From assembly GCF_029910655.1 (NCBI RefSeq), contig NZ_CP123897.1:5462924-5526923 (forward strand): DNA of 64,000 nt, written 5' to 3'. This DNA is from Methylomonas sp. UP202 (GTDB taxonomy: Bacteria; Pseudomonadota; Gammaproteobacteria; Methylococcales; Methylomonadaceae). Below the pieces are notes generated by a model. It did no database searches and was not told where the DNA came from. It worked only from the letters and a program-made list of their open reading frames with translations. Below, in pieces: positions 45,547 through 55,255 of the stretch (its first letter is position 1; every line of letters begins with the position of its first letter). The position numbers and the translations under genes were made by a program.

Positions 45547-46737
45547 CTAGGTTTCCGCTTGGAGCCGCGTCAGCAACGCGCCGAGAGCGGCAAAACCGAC
45601 ATACTCCTGCTCCAACCTCAGGTTTTGGCCGAAACGGTTATCGCGCAACGCGTCGTACAGCGCGCTTTCCTCAAAGGTTAAACCGGATAAATCGGCGCGG
45701 CCCGGAGCGGTTTCCGCAACCCAGGACTCGCGGTGCGCCAACAAGGTCGCTTGGTCCATCAGCAATGAGCGGGTTTGCGGAAAGTATTGGCGGAACTGGC
45801 TCAAAATCGCGAAGCCGTGGGTGTCGATGTCGCCCCAGTAGTGAATTTCCTTATCCTTCAACCATTCGACTTGCGCCAAGGCATCGAAGCCGTAGCCTCT
45901 GCCGAAAATCACCACGCCGCCCTGAACGTTCGGAAATGCCAGGCCGTTGATGTCGTTTTCGGTGACGAATACCCGCTTGACCTGCAAATTCAAAGTCGCG
46001 AATTCGCCGGCGGTCACCGTCAGATCGCTCAAGCCGGCGATGCGCAGCCGACTATCCAGCAAGCGGAAGCGAATCGTCGCCGGCTTCGCCAAAAAGCCGT
46101 AACGCGCCTCGAAGCCTGTTACGCCGGTTTGCGCGGTATCGATCGCCGCGGCCGGCAACAGCAAATCCAGCCATTCGCCAAGCAACTTCTTGCGGCTTTC
46201 GATGAATTTGCTGTCGATGCCGGGCAGGCTGATTTGGCGTAGATAAATGCCTGGCCGAGGATGTTTTACGACCCAGCCGGCCACGCTCAACAATTTTTGC
46301 CATTCGTCGGCGTGCTCCAAGACGCGTAACGGATATTTCAATAACCAAGGCCGCAGGGCGGCGAAATCGTCAACCAGCGATGCCGCCAATTGCCCGAAAA
46401 CCGCCAATTCCTTCGCTTTTTTCAAATACGCCGCCGCATCGTCCGGCTTGTCGAAAACCACCGCCGCCGGCAAACGGTTACGCCCCGACAGCCGATGATT
46501 AATGTCGCGCCATACGATGGCAAAATGCTTGGCCTCAATGGCCAACCAAGGTTCCACCCAAGCCTGCACGGCAGAAAAATCGGCGGCCAGTTGCGCCGGG
46601 CTGGGTGGTTTTAACGGAATCCGCAGCGGAAACAAGCCGCTGGGCACGAGACTTTCCGTCAAAATTTGCCCGCGCTGCCAGCGCTTGTCCAGTTCGGCGC
46701 GCAACTCGGCCGGCAAGGTCCAGACCGGCTTGCTCAT
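45547..46737 (-). CDS. jetD: Wadjet subunit JetD (topoisomerase VI-like nuclease)
   Basis: 396 residues (DUF3322 plus DUF2220). The N-terminal half binds the complex. The C-terminal Toprim part shows [13 protein letters not shown] with the catalytic Glu, [18 protein letters not shown] with the metal-binding DxD, and the late LEQEYV. In Wadjet it cleaves small closed-circular DNA that the SMC-like JetABC complex has extruded. Its ATG overlaps the jetC stop by four bases. Confidence 0.92.
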   Translation of the reverse strand: MSKPVWTLPAELRAELDKRWQRGQILTESLVPSGLFPLRIPLKPPSPAQLAADFSAVQAWVEPWLAIEAKHFAIVWRDINHRLSGRNRLPAAVVFDKPDDAAAYLKKAKELAVFGQLAASLVDDFAALRPWLLKYPLRVLEHADEWQKLLSVAGWVVKHPRPGIYLRQISLPGIDSKFIESRKKLLGEWLDLLLPAAAIDTAQTGVTGFEARYGFLAKPATIRFRLLDSRLRIAGLSDLTVTAGEFATLNLQVKRVFVTENDINGLAFPNVQGGVVIFGRGYGFDALAQVEWLKDKEIHYWGDIDTHGFAILSQFRQYFPQTRSLLMDQATLLAHRESWVAETAPGRADLSGLTFEESALYDALRDNRFGQNLRLEQEYVGFAALGALLTRLQAET

Positions 46738-49700
46738 CCGCCGCGCGCCGCACGTTCGGCGTGGTACTCTTCGATGCTCAGATTGCGCAGCTTGGACGCA
46801 CGTCCTTCCTCGTTATGCACGAAGCCGACCGCCGCGACGTAGGGCTCGATGATGTGAATTTTCTGCAGCGGCGTGACGATCAGCAATTGCAGATTGAGCT
46901 TTTCGAACAGCCGTAAGCCGTATTGCGCCGATTCGTCGGAGCCGCGGCCGAAGGCCTCGTCGATCACCACGAAGCGGAACGAACGCGAACGCACCGCGCC
47001 CCATTCCAAACCAAACTGATAAGCCAGACTGGCGGCCAGTATCGTGTAAGCCAGTTTTTCCTTCTGGCCGCCGGATTTACCGCCGGAGTCGGAATAATGC
47101 TCGTGTTCGCTGCCGTCTTCCCGCCAGCGCTCGCTGGCGCCGAAATTGAACCAATTGCGTACGTCGGTAACCTTGGCTGTCCAGCGCCGGTCTTGCTCGG
47201 CCTGGCCCTCGCGGCCGCGAAAACGCTCGATGATTTTTTTGACTTCCAGAAACTTGTTTTCCGAATATTGCTCGTCGTCGGAACCGGTCAGCGCGCCCTC
47301 GGTGCAGGCGCGTAACTCGCTTTGAAAGTCGCGCACGTCGGCGTCCGGCGTCGGTTGCGCTTCCAGCACGATGAAGCGATTGGTGTTGTAGTCGATCTGA
47401 GTCAAGGACTCGTTGATCAGGGCGATGCGCTCCTTGATGGTTTCCCGCTCGCGGGCCAGTTGTGACTGGAAATTGGCGACCTCGCGGATGGTATTTTCGT
47501 TGAGCAATTCCTTGAACCGGGCTTCGAAGCGCGGCAAGTCGTCGCTTTGTAAACCTTCCAGCATGGTTTGATATTCGTGGGCAGCGGCGATGCCGACGTC
47601 GACTTCCTGGGTTTCCAGCGGGAAGGCCGCGCAATAGCCGCGCATCGCGTCGATGATCTTGTCGCGCAGATAATTGAGCTTTTTGGTCTCGTTTTCGATT
47701 TTGGTCTGCAACCAATCGCGCATCTCGCGTTCGCGGTTGTCGCAGGACTCCACCGTAACTTGCCGCTCGGCCAGCACTTCGCCGCGCAGCACTTCCAGAG
47801 CCGGGTAATGTGCGGCGTGTGCGTCGCCGGCTTCGTTCAGGATGTCGGAAGTCTGCGTCAGCAACGCTTCGGCGGCCTGTTTGCGTTGCTCGGTGGCGCC
47901 GATTTCCTTGATTTTGTCGTTCAGCGCGTGCTCGGTATCGGCCAAAGCATGTTGCAGCGCTTCCAGCCGCTCCGTCAGTTGCCTGAGCAGATCGGACGCC
48001 GCTTCCAGCTCACGCTTCTCGTGTTCCAGCCGAGCAATCTCCGCTGCCAAAGGCTGCCAGTCCAGTTCGCGGAAATCGCGGTATTCGCCCAGCTTGGTCA
48101 AGGTTTCCAATTGCGCCTTGACCGTGGCTTGTGCTTTGGCGATGTCGGCCAAGCGACCGGCCAGATCGGCTAGCTGATTTTCCAATAGCTTGGCTTTGGC
48201 TTCCAGCGCGGCGATCTTGGCGGCATTGGACCAGCCCAACACATAGCGGCTGCGGTCGTCCAGGCGGTGGCGGTCGTCTTTTTCGTGGCGTTCGCCGGGT
48301 GCCTTGATCTGGCCGGCGCGGGTGATGGCTTTTTGCTCGCGGCGGAATTGCTCCTGGGTCGCGCAGCAAGCTACGTCGAAGCGGTGACCGATCTCGCGCT
48401 CCAGCCAATCGTAAAACGCCGAATCGGGTTTAATCGCCAATTTGCGCGCCAACGAATCGCGGTGCGGCTCCGGCAGCTCGGCGCGCTGGCCGAGCCTGAC
48501 CCGGAAGTAGACCAGCCGGCCGCGCAAATGGGTTTGATCCACCCAATCGGCTACCGCCGAATAATGCGCATCCGGCACCAGCAGCGATAGGCCGAAATTG
48601 CGCAACATGCGTTCGGCGGCGCCTTCCCAATCCTTGTCTTCATCGCGCACCTGAATCAATTCGCCGGCGAACGGCATCCGGTCCTCGGCCAGATTCAGCG
48701 CTTCACAAAGCGCCTGGCGCATTTTGATTTGCGCATCGTCGATATTGCTACGTCGGGCCTTCAAGCTGGTCAATTCGGCTTGCAGGAGTTGATGTTCGTT
48801 GCGGCCTTGCGCAAACGCCACGCCGATTTCGCTAGCCTGGTTTTGCAGATCGGCTTCGCGCGCGGAAGCACTGACCCGTAACTCCAGAAAACGGACTTGC
48901 TGCGCCAGAAAGGCTTCGGCGTCTGGCGGTGCCGGCAAATCCAAGCTTTGCAGCAGTTTTTCGTAGCGGGCGGATTTATCGCGGCGGCGCGCCATATCAT
49001 CTTGCAGACGCTCGATTTCCAATCCCAATTGAGCGATGCGGTCGCCGCCGTTGGCGGCAATATGGCGTTGCAGTTCGCCCGCCTGCATTTGCTGTTGTCG
49101 CTTGCGCTCGCTCAGCCGGTCGAGCTGGGCGTTTTGCCGGGCAAGCTCTTCATCCAATGTTGCCAGACGCTTTTCCAGCAAACCTTGCTTTAGGCCCGCG
49201 AAAAACGAACGCAAGGCTTCGCGGCAGGCGCGCAGGATTTCGGTTTGCTCGTTGAGTTGAGTGTGACGCTGGCAATCGGCGACCAGAGGCGTTAACAGGC
49301 TCATCTGCCGCTTGGCCTTCAAAACCGCGTCGTGGGCGCGGTTCAGGTCGTCGAAATGGTTGATCAAAGCGGTGATGCGCGGCGCGACTTCCGAGGGTTC
49401 CAGCATGTGGCTGCGCACAAAATCGGTCAGATTGCCGACCGACTTCATCGACACGGTTTGATGGAACAATTCCAGCGCTTGCTCGTTGTCGATGCCGAAA
49501 CGACGGCGGAACCAGGCGCCATAAGGCGGAAAGCTGTCATGCAACTCCGCGCCCAAGCCGCGCAGCTTCTTGCGCAGTTGACCGATGTCGCTGCCGAAGT
49601 CGGAAAAATCGCGAGCTATGCTCAAGTCCCGTTCGGCACCGACGAACAGCCGCGCCGGCTGGCCCTGGCGGTCGCTGATCCAGAACACTTGGGCCAGCGT

Positions 49701-50111
49701 CACGGTCTGGTCGTAGCCGGCGTTGTGGAAAACGCCCAAGATCACCGAATAACTGTTGTCGCCGCGCAAGGCCACTGGCTTGGCGCTGCCGCTGACCTCA
49801 TTCCGCTCGGACTTGTAATGGCCCAGCACATAGGATCGCAGGCTGCGCTCTTTGGCGTCGGCGCCGGCCGCCTTGTTATAGGCGATACGATGGGCCGGCA
49901 CCAATAAGGTCGTGACCGCATCGACCAGGGTCGATTTGCCGGAACCGATGTCGCCGGTCAACAAAGCGTTGCGGCCATTCAAGTTCAAGACCCAAACCCG
50001 GCCGTCGAAGGTTCCCCAATTATAGACTTCCAGACGTTGCAGCCGGAAGCCGGACAGGGTGTCGTCGTCGACGAAATCCAGCGACAGTTGCAGGTTGTTA
50101 TTGGTGATCAT
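46734..50111 (-). CDS. jetC: Wadjet subunit JetC (SMC/MukB-like ATPase)
   Basis: 1125 residues from ATG 50111. Walker [21 protein letters not shown] (about 52), long coiled coils in the middle with a hinge-like region near the centre ([20 protein letters not shown]), and at the C-terminus [20 protein letters not shown] (signature) then [20 protein letters not shown] (Walker B). It is the loop-extruding motor of the plasmid-sensing complex. Not truncated. A 127-base gap with a REP-type repeat separates it from jetB. Confidence 0.94.
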   Translation of the reverse strand: MITNNNLQLSLDFVDDDTLSGFRLQRLEVYNWGTFDGRVWVLNLNGRNALLTGDIGSGKSTLVDAVTTLLVPAHRIAYNKAAGADAKERSLRSYVLGHYKSERNEVSGSAKPVALRGDNSYSVILGVFHNAGYDQTVTLAQVFWISDRQGQPARLFVGAERDLSIARDFSDFGSDIGQLRKKLRGLGAELHDSFPPYGAWFRRRFGIDNEQALELFHQTVSMKSVGNLTDFVRSHMLEPSEVAPRITALINHFDDLNRAHDAVLKAKRQMSLLTPLVADCQRHTQLNEQTEILRACREALRSFFAGLKQGLLEKRLATLDEELARQNAQLDRLSERKRQQQMQAGELQRHIAANGGDRIAQLGLEIERLQDDMARRRDKSARYEKLLQSLDLPAPPDAEAFLAQQVRFLELRVSASAREADLQNQASEIGVAFAQGRNEHQLLQAELTSLKARRSNIDDAQIKMRQALCEALNLAEDRMPFAGELIQVRDEDKDWEGAAERMLRNFGLSLLVPDAHYSAVADWVDQTHLRGRLVYFRVRLGQRAELPEPHRDSLARKLAIKPDSAFYDWLEREIGHRFDVACCATQEQFRREQKAITRAGQIKAPGERHEKDDRHRLDDRSRYVLGWSNAAKIAALEAKAKLLENQLADLAGRLADIAKAQATVKAQLETLTKLGEYRDFRELDWQPLAAEIARLEHEKRELEAASDLLRQLTERLEALQHALADTEHALNDKIKEIGATEQRKQAAEALLTQTSDILNEAGDAHAAHYPALEVLRGEVLAERQVTVESCDNREREMRDWLQTKIENETKKLNYLRDKIIDAMRGYCAAFPLETQEVDVGIAAAHEYQTMLEGLQSDDLPRFEARFKELLNENTIREVANFQSQLARERETIKERIALINESLTQIDYNTNRFIVLEAQPTPDADVRDFQSELRACTEGALTGSDDEQYSENKFLEVKKIIERFRGREGQAEQDRRWTAKVTDVRNWFNFGASERWREDGSEHEHYSDSGGKSGGQKEKLAYTILAASLAYQFGLEWGAVRSRSFRFVVIDEAFGRGSDESAQYGLRLFEKLNLQLLIVTPLQKIHIIEPYVAAVGFVHNEEGRASKLRNLSIEEYHAERAARGG

Positions 50112-50184
50112 CGCGTGGTGGATTTTGGTTGATAAACGCCCTGAGCCTTTTTCCAAAGCAAGGCGTCGTAAAACGGGCTGGAAG

Positions 50185-50220
50185 TCCCCTCTCCCTGAGG
50201 GAGAGGGCTAGGGTGAGGGG
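50185..50220. repeat. REP-type repeat between jetB and jetC
   Basis: CCCCTCTCCCTGAGGGAGAG followed by GGCTAGGGTGAGGGG, a dispersed intergenic repeat known in many proteobacteria; CTCCCT and AGGGAG form the stem. It may lower jetC expression relative to jetB. Confidence 0.7.
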
Positions 50221-50238
50221 AATCAAGCTTAAAACCAA

Positions 50239-50904
50239 TCATTCGCCACCCTCCGCACCGCCGGCCAGTTGCGTCTGATACTCCGCCAGCCGCGAATCCA
50301 ATTCCGACAACCATTGCGCATCGACAAAAGCCTTGAGTATCCGCCTGACCTCGTAACTGGCGGCTTGATTGGTGCTGGTCTTGAGCTTGCGCAAAAAACC
50401 CAGTTCGACCGCCTTGTTGATATGGGTTTCGATCTGATCGATCAGCCTAGCCTCGTTGCTACGCTGCGGCAAAAACACCCGGATCAATTCGACGATGTCC
50501 TCGCGCGATAACACCAGCCGAGTCTCGCCGCCGCCCTTGTCAAACTCGGCCAAGCGCTTGCGCAACAAGGCCAGCAACAAACTGACCGGAAACGACAACG
50601 GCCGACGCGCGATCAAACGCGGCAACTTAGGCGCCGCCTCGTCGTCCTCGCCCTCCGGCTGGCGCGAACGCAAAAACGCATAGCCTTCAGCCTCGTCCAA
50701 CGCCAATTCCAATCCCAGCACCGAGATATAGTCCCGCACCCTGGCTTGCAGATTCAGCAAGGCATTCCACAAACCGCCTTCGCTTTCCTGATAGACCACA
50801 CCTTTCAATAATGGAATGACCACGGCCGACAGGTCGTATTGGGGTGCGGCTTCGAGCTCGGTTTCTGTCATCGCGTTTGGAATCGCTGGGATAAAGTCGG
50901 GCAT
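50239..50904 (-). CDS. jetB: Wadjet subunit JetB (DUF4194)
   Basis: About 221 residues from ATG 50904; ATG 50871 (MTETELE) is the other reasonable start, neither having a good ribosome site. LSAVVIPLLKGVVYQESEGG, LWNALLNLQARVRDYISVLG and GYAFLRSRQP are JetB/MukE-like winged-helix features, with ETRLVLSREDIVELIRVFLP in the second half. It bridges JetA and JetC. It is now cut off from jetA by foreign DNA and begins 111 bases from the divergent phd gene. Confidence 0.9.
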   Translation of the reverse strand: MPDFIPAIPNAMTETELEAAPQYDLSAVVIPLLKGVVYQESEGGLWNALLNLQARVRDYISVLGLELALDEAEGYAFLRSRQPEGEDDEAAPKLPRLIARRPLSFPVSLLLALLRKRLAEFDKGGGETRLVLSREDIVELIRVFLPQRSNEARLIDQIETHINKAVELGFLRKLKTSTNQAASYEVRRILKAFVDAQWLSELDSRLAEYQTQLAGGAEGGE

Positions 50905-50957
50905 TTTACGGGGAAGAGACGGAGAAATCGAACCTACTTGCTTTACACGCGCAAGCA

Positions 50958-50993
50958 TTGCCTCAGAACTTTTTAAAGACTATATTAAGTTCT
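50958..50993 (+). promoter_or_regulatory. Promoter and likely operator of the phd-parE pair
   Basis: TTGCCT (50958-50963), 17 bases, TATATT (50981-50986) is a sigma70-type promoter placed 30 bases before the phd ATG. AGAACTT (50965-50971) and AAGTTCT (50987-50993) are inverted arms that straddle the -10 box, with another AAGTTC at 51001. This is where Phd would be expected to bind to repress its operon. The same 111-base gap must hold any promoter for jetB. Confidence 0.55.
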
Positions 50994-51015
50994 TTCTGAA
51001 AAGTTCGAGGCTGCC

Positions 51016-51291
51016 ATGCGTTACTCCTCTCAAGTCAAACCGATCAGTTACCTGAAAGCCAACGCCGCCGAAGTGCTGTTAAAACTGGCCGAATGCCGCG
51101 AGCCTTTAGTCATTACCCAAAACGGCGAAGCCAAAGCTGTGTTGCAGGACGTGGCCTCCTACGAGGAAACCCAGGAAACCCTGGCCTTATTGAAAATATT
51201 GGCCTTAGGCAACCGGGAAATCGAGAGCGGCAACGTCAAACCCGTGACCGAAGTCGCCGCCCGACTTCGCGCGAAAAAGACGAACGGCTAA
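51016..51291 (+). CDS. Phd/YefM family antitoxin
   Basis: 91 residues. VKPISYLKANAAEVLLKLAE, REPLVITQNGEAKAVLQDVA and SYEETQETLALLKILALGNR match the Phd/YefM DNA-binding fold and toxin-neutralising tail. The TAA stop overlaps the toxin ATG (TAATG). First gene of a two-gene unit inserted on the opposite strand to the Wadjet operon. Confidence 0.93.
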   Translation: MRYSSQVKPISYLKANAAEVLLKLAECREPLVITQNGEAKAVLQDVASYEETQETLALLKILALGNREIESGNVKPVTEVAARLRAKKTNG

Positions 51292-51626
51292 TGCCCGAAG
51301 CATCCTATCAAGTGCTGCTGACTCGCGGTGCCGAGCAGGATTTGGAAAGCCTGTACGATTACATCGCCGAATTCGATACACCGGCCAATGCCGACGCCGT
51401 CTTGGACAAGTTGTTGCAAACGCTGGACGATTTGGCGAGTTTCCCGGAACGCGGCAACTTCCCGAAAGAGCTTGCGGCCTTAGGCATACAGGAATATCGC
51501 CAAGTCTTCTTCAAACCCTACCGCGTCATCTATCGCATCATAGCCCGACGAGTCTATGTATATCTGATCGCCAATGGCCGGCGGGACATGCAGGCTTTGC
51601 TGGCGCGGCGGTTGCTCGGTGGATAA
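51291..51626 (+). CDS. ParE/RelE superfamily toxin
   Basis: 111 residues from ATG 51291, overlapping the antitoxin stop by one base. YQVLLTRGAEQDLESLYDYI, FPERGNFPKELAALGIQEYR, FKPYRVIYRII and the end VYVYLIANGRRDMQALLARR follow the ParE pattern. ParE proteins inhibit gyrase, RelE cleaves mRNA; which applies here is not certain. Intact. Confidence 0.92.
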   Translation: MPEASYQVLLTRGAEQDLESLYDYIAEFDTPANADAVLDKLLQTLDDLASFPERGNFPKELAALGIQEYRQVFFKPYRVIYRIIARRVYVYLIANGRRDMQALLARRLLGG

Positions 51627-51777
51627 GCCGATTTAGATCATGGATGCTTTATGGGGCCGACCCTTGCCGACCTGTAGCTGATATTCTATGGCTGTGTTTC
51701 TTCCGTAACTGACGGCGGTTGAAAGTCTGTCAAGTTAGCTATCGGTGCATGATTGCAAGAGTTACCCACGATTTACT

Positions 51778-51850
51778 CGTAGGGTGCGGTGAGTTTACGA
51801 ACCGCACCAATCGCGAATGATGCGGTGCATGTTGTTTACCGCATCCTACG
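51778..51850. repeat. MITE-like palindromic repeat at the edge of the nuclease cassette
   Basis: Terminal inverted repeats CGTAGGGTGCGGT and ACCGCATCCTACG (12 of 13 matching) enclose inner GTGCGGT/ACCGCACC arms. It lies 6 bases beyond the stop of the minus-strand nuclease-like gene. The remaining part of 51627-51777 shows no gene. Confidence 0.65.
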
Positions 51851-51855
51851 GGCCT

Positions 51856-52782
51856 TCAACCAATTACAACAGAATCACTAGCGGCAGAATTCCAAAGTCT
51901 AATTCGAGTTAAAAGCTCTTCATCCAAGTTATCACAAAAATCTACTATTCGGCAGCGATCAAACATGAGACCAGCGTAAAGTAAACTGGAACTCCATCGG
52001 GCTCGATTAATAGCTTCGGAAATACAAAAAGCCTTCATCGGATTCAACAAATATCTTTTTTGGCGAGTCCATCGAGCTAAAAATGCATCGGGCTGTAATT
52101 GGGTCATAAGCCCTTCCCAATTAGAGCCTGTCTTACATTGACCGAAAATAACTAATTGCCCCGGCTTTTTATCTGCAAAAGGTATCCAGGCAACTGCGTC
52201 AAGCTTGTCGTCTTTAGCTTGGGCTAAGCCTTCATCTATGTTCTCGTAACGTCCGCCTTCACCTAACTTCTGGCAAAGATGATTTATTTTGTCTTCAAAA
52301 CTGCCGCTTGCAGCAGTGCCAAAGACTAAAGAGTTGGCACGATTTGCTCCAAGGTAATTCTTTAAGACTGAGGCGGAAATTTCTTCGAGTAACGTAGTGC
52401 CGTCAATTTCATCGTGAACACGTTGTGTCTTCATGTTTAGCCGAGTACTTAAAAGTAGGTAACGATATACATCGGATCGATGACTTTCTTGGTCAGTTTT
52501 ATAGCGCAAAACTGTTCCATCAAGGTCCAATTCGAAAGGGTAACCCTCTCCACAAGCCTTTTGCCGACGCTCGATCTCGTTCATGACTTCGTCGAGTCCA
52601 TCGGCATTTTCGTCGTCGTTATCATCACACCCAATATTATGATCGTTATCATCAAGACGACCGAGATAGGCGATGATTTCCCGGGCCGATGTTGAATTTC
52701 TCTTCCAAGCCACCAGCTCGGCAAAATCGGCTAGCTCGTTAGATTCCGCTCGCGCTGACGGCAAGTTCGGCAGCTTGAACAT
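51856..52782 (-). CDS. Putative PD-(D/E)XK nuclease, third gene of an AT-rich cassette
   Basis: 308 residues. LDAVAWIPFADKKPGQLVIF followed by GQCKTGSNWEGL (about 190-220) gives the Asp, then Q-x-K in two adjacent strands, as in restriction-type endonucleases. The N-terminal half has an acidic stretch (DDNDHNIGCDDNDDENADG) and a helical ESHRSDVYRYLLLSTRLNM. No methyltransferase or helicase parts. It starts one base after the ParB-like stop, so the three genes form one transcript. I read it as the effector nuclease, an inference from the motif. Confidence 0.55.
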   Translation of the reverse strand: MFKLPNLPSARAESNELADFAELVAWKRNSTSAREIIAYLGRLDDNDHNIGCDDNDDENADGLDEVMNEIERRQKACGEGYPFELDLDGTVLRYKTDQESHRSDVYRYLLLSTRLNMKTQRVHDEIDGTTLLEEISASVLKNYLGANRANSLVFGTAASGSFEDKINHLCQKLGEGGRYENIDEGLAQAKDDKLDAVAWIPFADKKPGQLVIFGQCKTGSNWEGLMTQLQPDAFLARWTRQKRYLLNPMKAFCISEAINRARWSSSLLYAGLMFDRCRIVDFCDNLDEELLTRIRLWNSAASDSVVIG

Positions 52783-52783
52783 A

Positions 52784-53890
52784 TTAATTTTCCGTTAATC
52801 TGGATTTCTTCTCTTTCGGGTTACGTTTCCGTTCCATTTCCGTATAAATATCATCGGCGATATTAGCAATACTGCCGGCAATTCTGAGTAACGCTTCCGA
52901 ATTGTCGTATCCAGTCGTGAGCGTCGCGCGAGCATTTGTCAATTCGCGTTTTGCCGCCAATAAAGCTTCTTCGAATAATGCCGTCGGTGGTCGACTAATT
53001 TCAAATGCCTTTGATAATTCAACACCAGACCGTAATGCGGCAATTGCTTCCCTGCTAGAGAGGACAGCATTCAGTCGTCTAAGATCGGGATTTTGAGATT
53101 CTACTACCGGTGGGGTTTGACGATTTTTACTACCGTAAAGCCAAGTGCAAAACTCTCCTAGTTCATTCAATTTATCCAATGGAACAGGGGTACTTGTTTC
53201 GCTCTCTTTGGGTGCAATATTCAAAAAAGCCCCAATACCTTCATAATCGAGCCCGGTATAGAGATGAGAAAAAGCCAAGCGCTGCCTAAAGCGATCTTCA
53301 CGGTGATAAACCTTGGCCTGCTCGGCTTGCTCCAGCACCATCAAACCTCGAAATAGCCGTTGAACTGTATTGTGTCTGTCGCCAATTTGATTTGCGATGT
53401 CGGCCAATGGTATTTGGTATTCACGATGCACTTCGGCGATATAAGCAGCCTTGGCATAACTGCTCCATTTCGCCGGTCCATTTACATGCTTAAATCCTAA
53501 AAAGCGCCATGAATCCTTCCGATCCGACTTGATGGCCGGTAGAGAACCTAGGGTTTTTCTTGTTTCACTAGATAATTTCGGAATATCCCAACCGTTATCA
53601 GCTGCAAGCTCAGGATTCAATAAAACCTTTACTGCCGCCAAGCGGCGGTTTCCCTCGATAACGATATTCTTGTCCTGCTCGTGCGCGACAATGAGAGCCT
53701 CATGAGGAAAAAAACCGCTTGCGGCAATCGATTGCACCAATTCTCGAACATCCATCGCATCCCAAAGAATTTTTAGAATATCGGACTCTAATGTATTAGC
53801 ATCTATTCCGTATTCAGATAATCTTGGATTGCGATGATCAAAATGCAAATCTTCGGTAGGTATTAAAGTGATACGGGTATCTGAATTCAT
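52784..53890 (-). CDS. ParB-like (ParB/Srx fold) protein in a methyltransferase cassette
   Basis: 368 residues. ITLIPTEDLHFDHRNPRLSE, ALIVAHEQDKNIVIEGNRRL and AAVKVL form the ParB/Srx N-terminal domain, with GNRR in place of the partition-protein GERR. YQIPLADIANQIGDRHNTVQ is a helix-turn-helix. The C-terminal third is helical. No ParA is nearby, so it is not a plasmid partition gene. Lies four bases after the methyltransferase and one before the nuclease-like gene; it may provide DNA recognition or an NTP-dependent switch (inference). Confidence 0.75.
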   Translation of the reverse strand: MNSDTRITLIPTEDLHFDHRNPRLSEYGIDANTLESDILKILWDAMDVRELVQSIAASGFFPHEALIVAHEQDKNIVIEGNRRLAAVKVLLNPELAADNGWDIPKLSSETRKTLGSLPAIKSDRKDSWRFLGFKHVNGPAKWSSYAKAAYIAEVHREYQIPLADIANQIGDRHNTVQRLFRGLMVLEQAEQAKVYHREDRFRQRLAFSHLYTGLDYEGIGAFLNIAPKESETSTPVPLDKLNELGEFCTWLYGSKNRQTPPVVESQNPDLRRLNAVLSSREAIAALRSGVELSKAFEISRPPTALFEEALLAAKRELTNARATLTTGYDNSEALLRIAGSIANIADDIYTEMERKRNPKEKKSRLTEN

Positions 53891-53894
53891 AAGA

Positions 53895-54788
53895 TCAACC
53901 TTCTATGCAATTCGAAATTAACGATTCTTGACCACAGATTCTACAAGACCTGGGTAACGAGATATGATGTGGGGCGATAATCAATTCTCTAGCCGTCCTT
54001 TTCTTTTGAAGCGAATAACGGATAGGTAACATAAAAATTTGCTGTTTTGCATATAGATTTCGAACTAAGTCGGTATCGTCGTAAGACATAATCCAAGGTA
54101 ATGCCCGCTGATTTCGCAGATAGCTTGCAATTTGGGCATGATCTTTTGGTTCATAAGCATTAAGATATAGTCTCTGTCCTTTGTTTACATAGGGTGGATC
54201 AAGGTAAACAAAACCAGGATTTTTGTTAATGTTTTTAGGTAAACGCCTATTCAAAAAATCAACTGCATCCATATTTGTAACTAAAACTCGTTCCTTCAAT
54301 CTCGCTAAAATCAAAAATCGTTCGGCCAGAGCCTCTCGATTAAATCTCACATTTAATCGCCATTTTCCATTTTGCTGATACCCACCAATAGGGCCAGCGC
54401 CAGTTAACACCCCAGATCGATTACAACGATTCATATAAAACGCGGAAAAACCGACATCAAATTGAGCATAATTATCTGGGTTTGTGCATATATCTTTTTG
54501 TTTATACCATTCCTCAATAGTCAAAGGTATTGATAGTATTTTTTCGACGAAGCGTTCGGTTTCGCTTAAGGCGTATTTCCAAAAATAATAAATTCGATTA
54601 TCAGCGTCATTAATTGATATTTTTGAAACGACATCGCTTCGTAACAAATTTATTGCGGCACCAGCCCCCCCAGCATAAGGTTCGAAATAATCGCAATTCC
54701 TCAAATCATTTAAGTCAATAACATTCGCTAAAAAATCTGAAAGACTGCCCTTGCCTCCTGGATAGCGTAACGGGCTAGTAAATTTCAT
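53895..54788 (-). CDS. D12-class N6-adenine DNA methyltransferase (Dam-like)
   Basis: 297 residues from ATG 54788; TTG 54800 is less likely. TSPLRYPGGKGSLSDFLANV and YFEPYAGGAGAAINLL are the SAM-binding motifs, GFVYLDPPYVNKGQRLY is the catalytic DPPY. SAFYMNRCNRSGVLTGAGPI is the family's target-binding loop. The gene is clearly more AT-rich than its surroundings. As the first gene of a tight three-gene unit it probably protects host DNA from the third gene's product. The recognition sequence is unknown. Confidence 0.9.
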   Translation of the reverse strand: MKFTSPLRYPGGKGSLSDFLANVIDLNDLRNCDYFEPYAGGAGAAINLLRSDVVSKISINDADNRIYYFWKYALSETERFVEKILSIPLTIEEWYKQKDICTNPDNYAQFDVGFSAFYMNRCNRSGVLTGAGPIGGYQQNGKWRLNVRFNREALAERFLILARLKERVLVTNMDAVDFLNRRLPKNINKNPGFVYLDPPYVNKGQRLYLNAYEPKDHAQIASYLRNQRALPWIMSYDDTDLVRNLYAKQQIFMLPIRYSLQKKRTARELIIAPHHISLPRSCRICGQESLISNCIEG

Positions 54789-54823
54789 AAAAACTCGCAA
54801 TCAAAAATAGGTAATAGAAACTG

Positions 54824-54829
54824 ATTATA
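54824..54829 (-). promoter_or_regulatory. Likely -10 box of the methyltransferase cassette
   Basis: On the minus strand a perfect TATAAT lies 35 bases before the methyltransferase ATG, in AT-rich DNA. A -35 box is not well matched (CAATAC at 17 bases spacing). Confidence 0.4.
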
Positions 54830-54868
54830 TTTTTAAGTCGCATAGAGTATTGTTGGAATCGTACCAAT

Positions 54869-55255
54869 TCACCAAATCCGCCTAACTCCATAACTATCGA
54901 ACAACGCTTCATTGCTGATCAAGGCAATATTCTCGGCCTGAGCCTGGGCGATCAACATACGGTCGAAAGGGTCGCGGTGCGGGCCGGGCAGGCTGCCGGC
55001 TCTCAACGCGTGGTCGGTTGTGATGGCCAGCGGGGTAAAACCTTGTTCCTTCAGGCAATCCTGGTAGCTATCGACCACGGCTTCGGCACCCGGCAATTTG
55101 CCGATACGTACCTTGGTGGCGATCTCCCAGGCCGAAGCGGCGCTGATCAGCACGACGTGGCTGGGCTCGGCAATCCATTCTTTTGCAATCGGAGACAGCT
55201 TCTCGTCGCCGTCCAACCACCACAACAAAGTATGGGTATCCAACAGCACTTTCAT
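54869..55255 (-). CDS. PIN-domain toxin (VapC-like)
   Basis: 128 residues. MKVLLDTHTLLWWLDGDEKL has the first acidic residue, SAASAWEIATKVRIGKL the second, and DPFDRMLIAQAQAENIALIS the last acidic group of the PIN RNase site. It starts right after the antitoxin stop. Type II toxin, tRNA or rRNA cleavage expected from the family. Confidence 0.93.
   Translation of the reverse strand: MKVLLDTHTLLWWLDGDEKLSPIAKEWIAEPSHVVLISAASAWEIATKVRIGKLPGAEAVVDSYQDCLKEQGFTPLAITTDHALRAGSLPGPHRDPFDRMLIAQAQAENIALISNEALFDSYGVRRIW

Noticed and set aside
52784..53890. ParB-like gene as part of a plasmid partition system
   Set aside because: No ParA, no parS-like repeats nearby, and it is tightly coupled to a methyltransferase and a nuclease-like gene.
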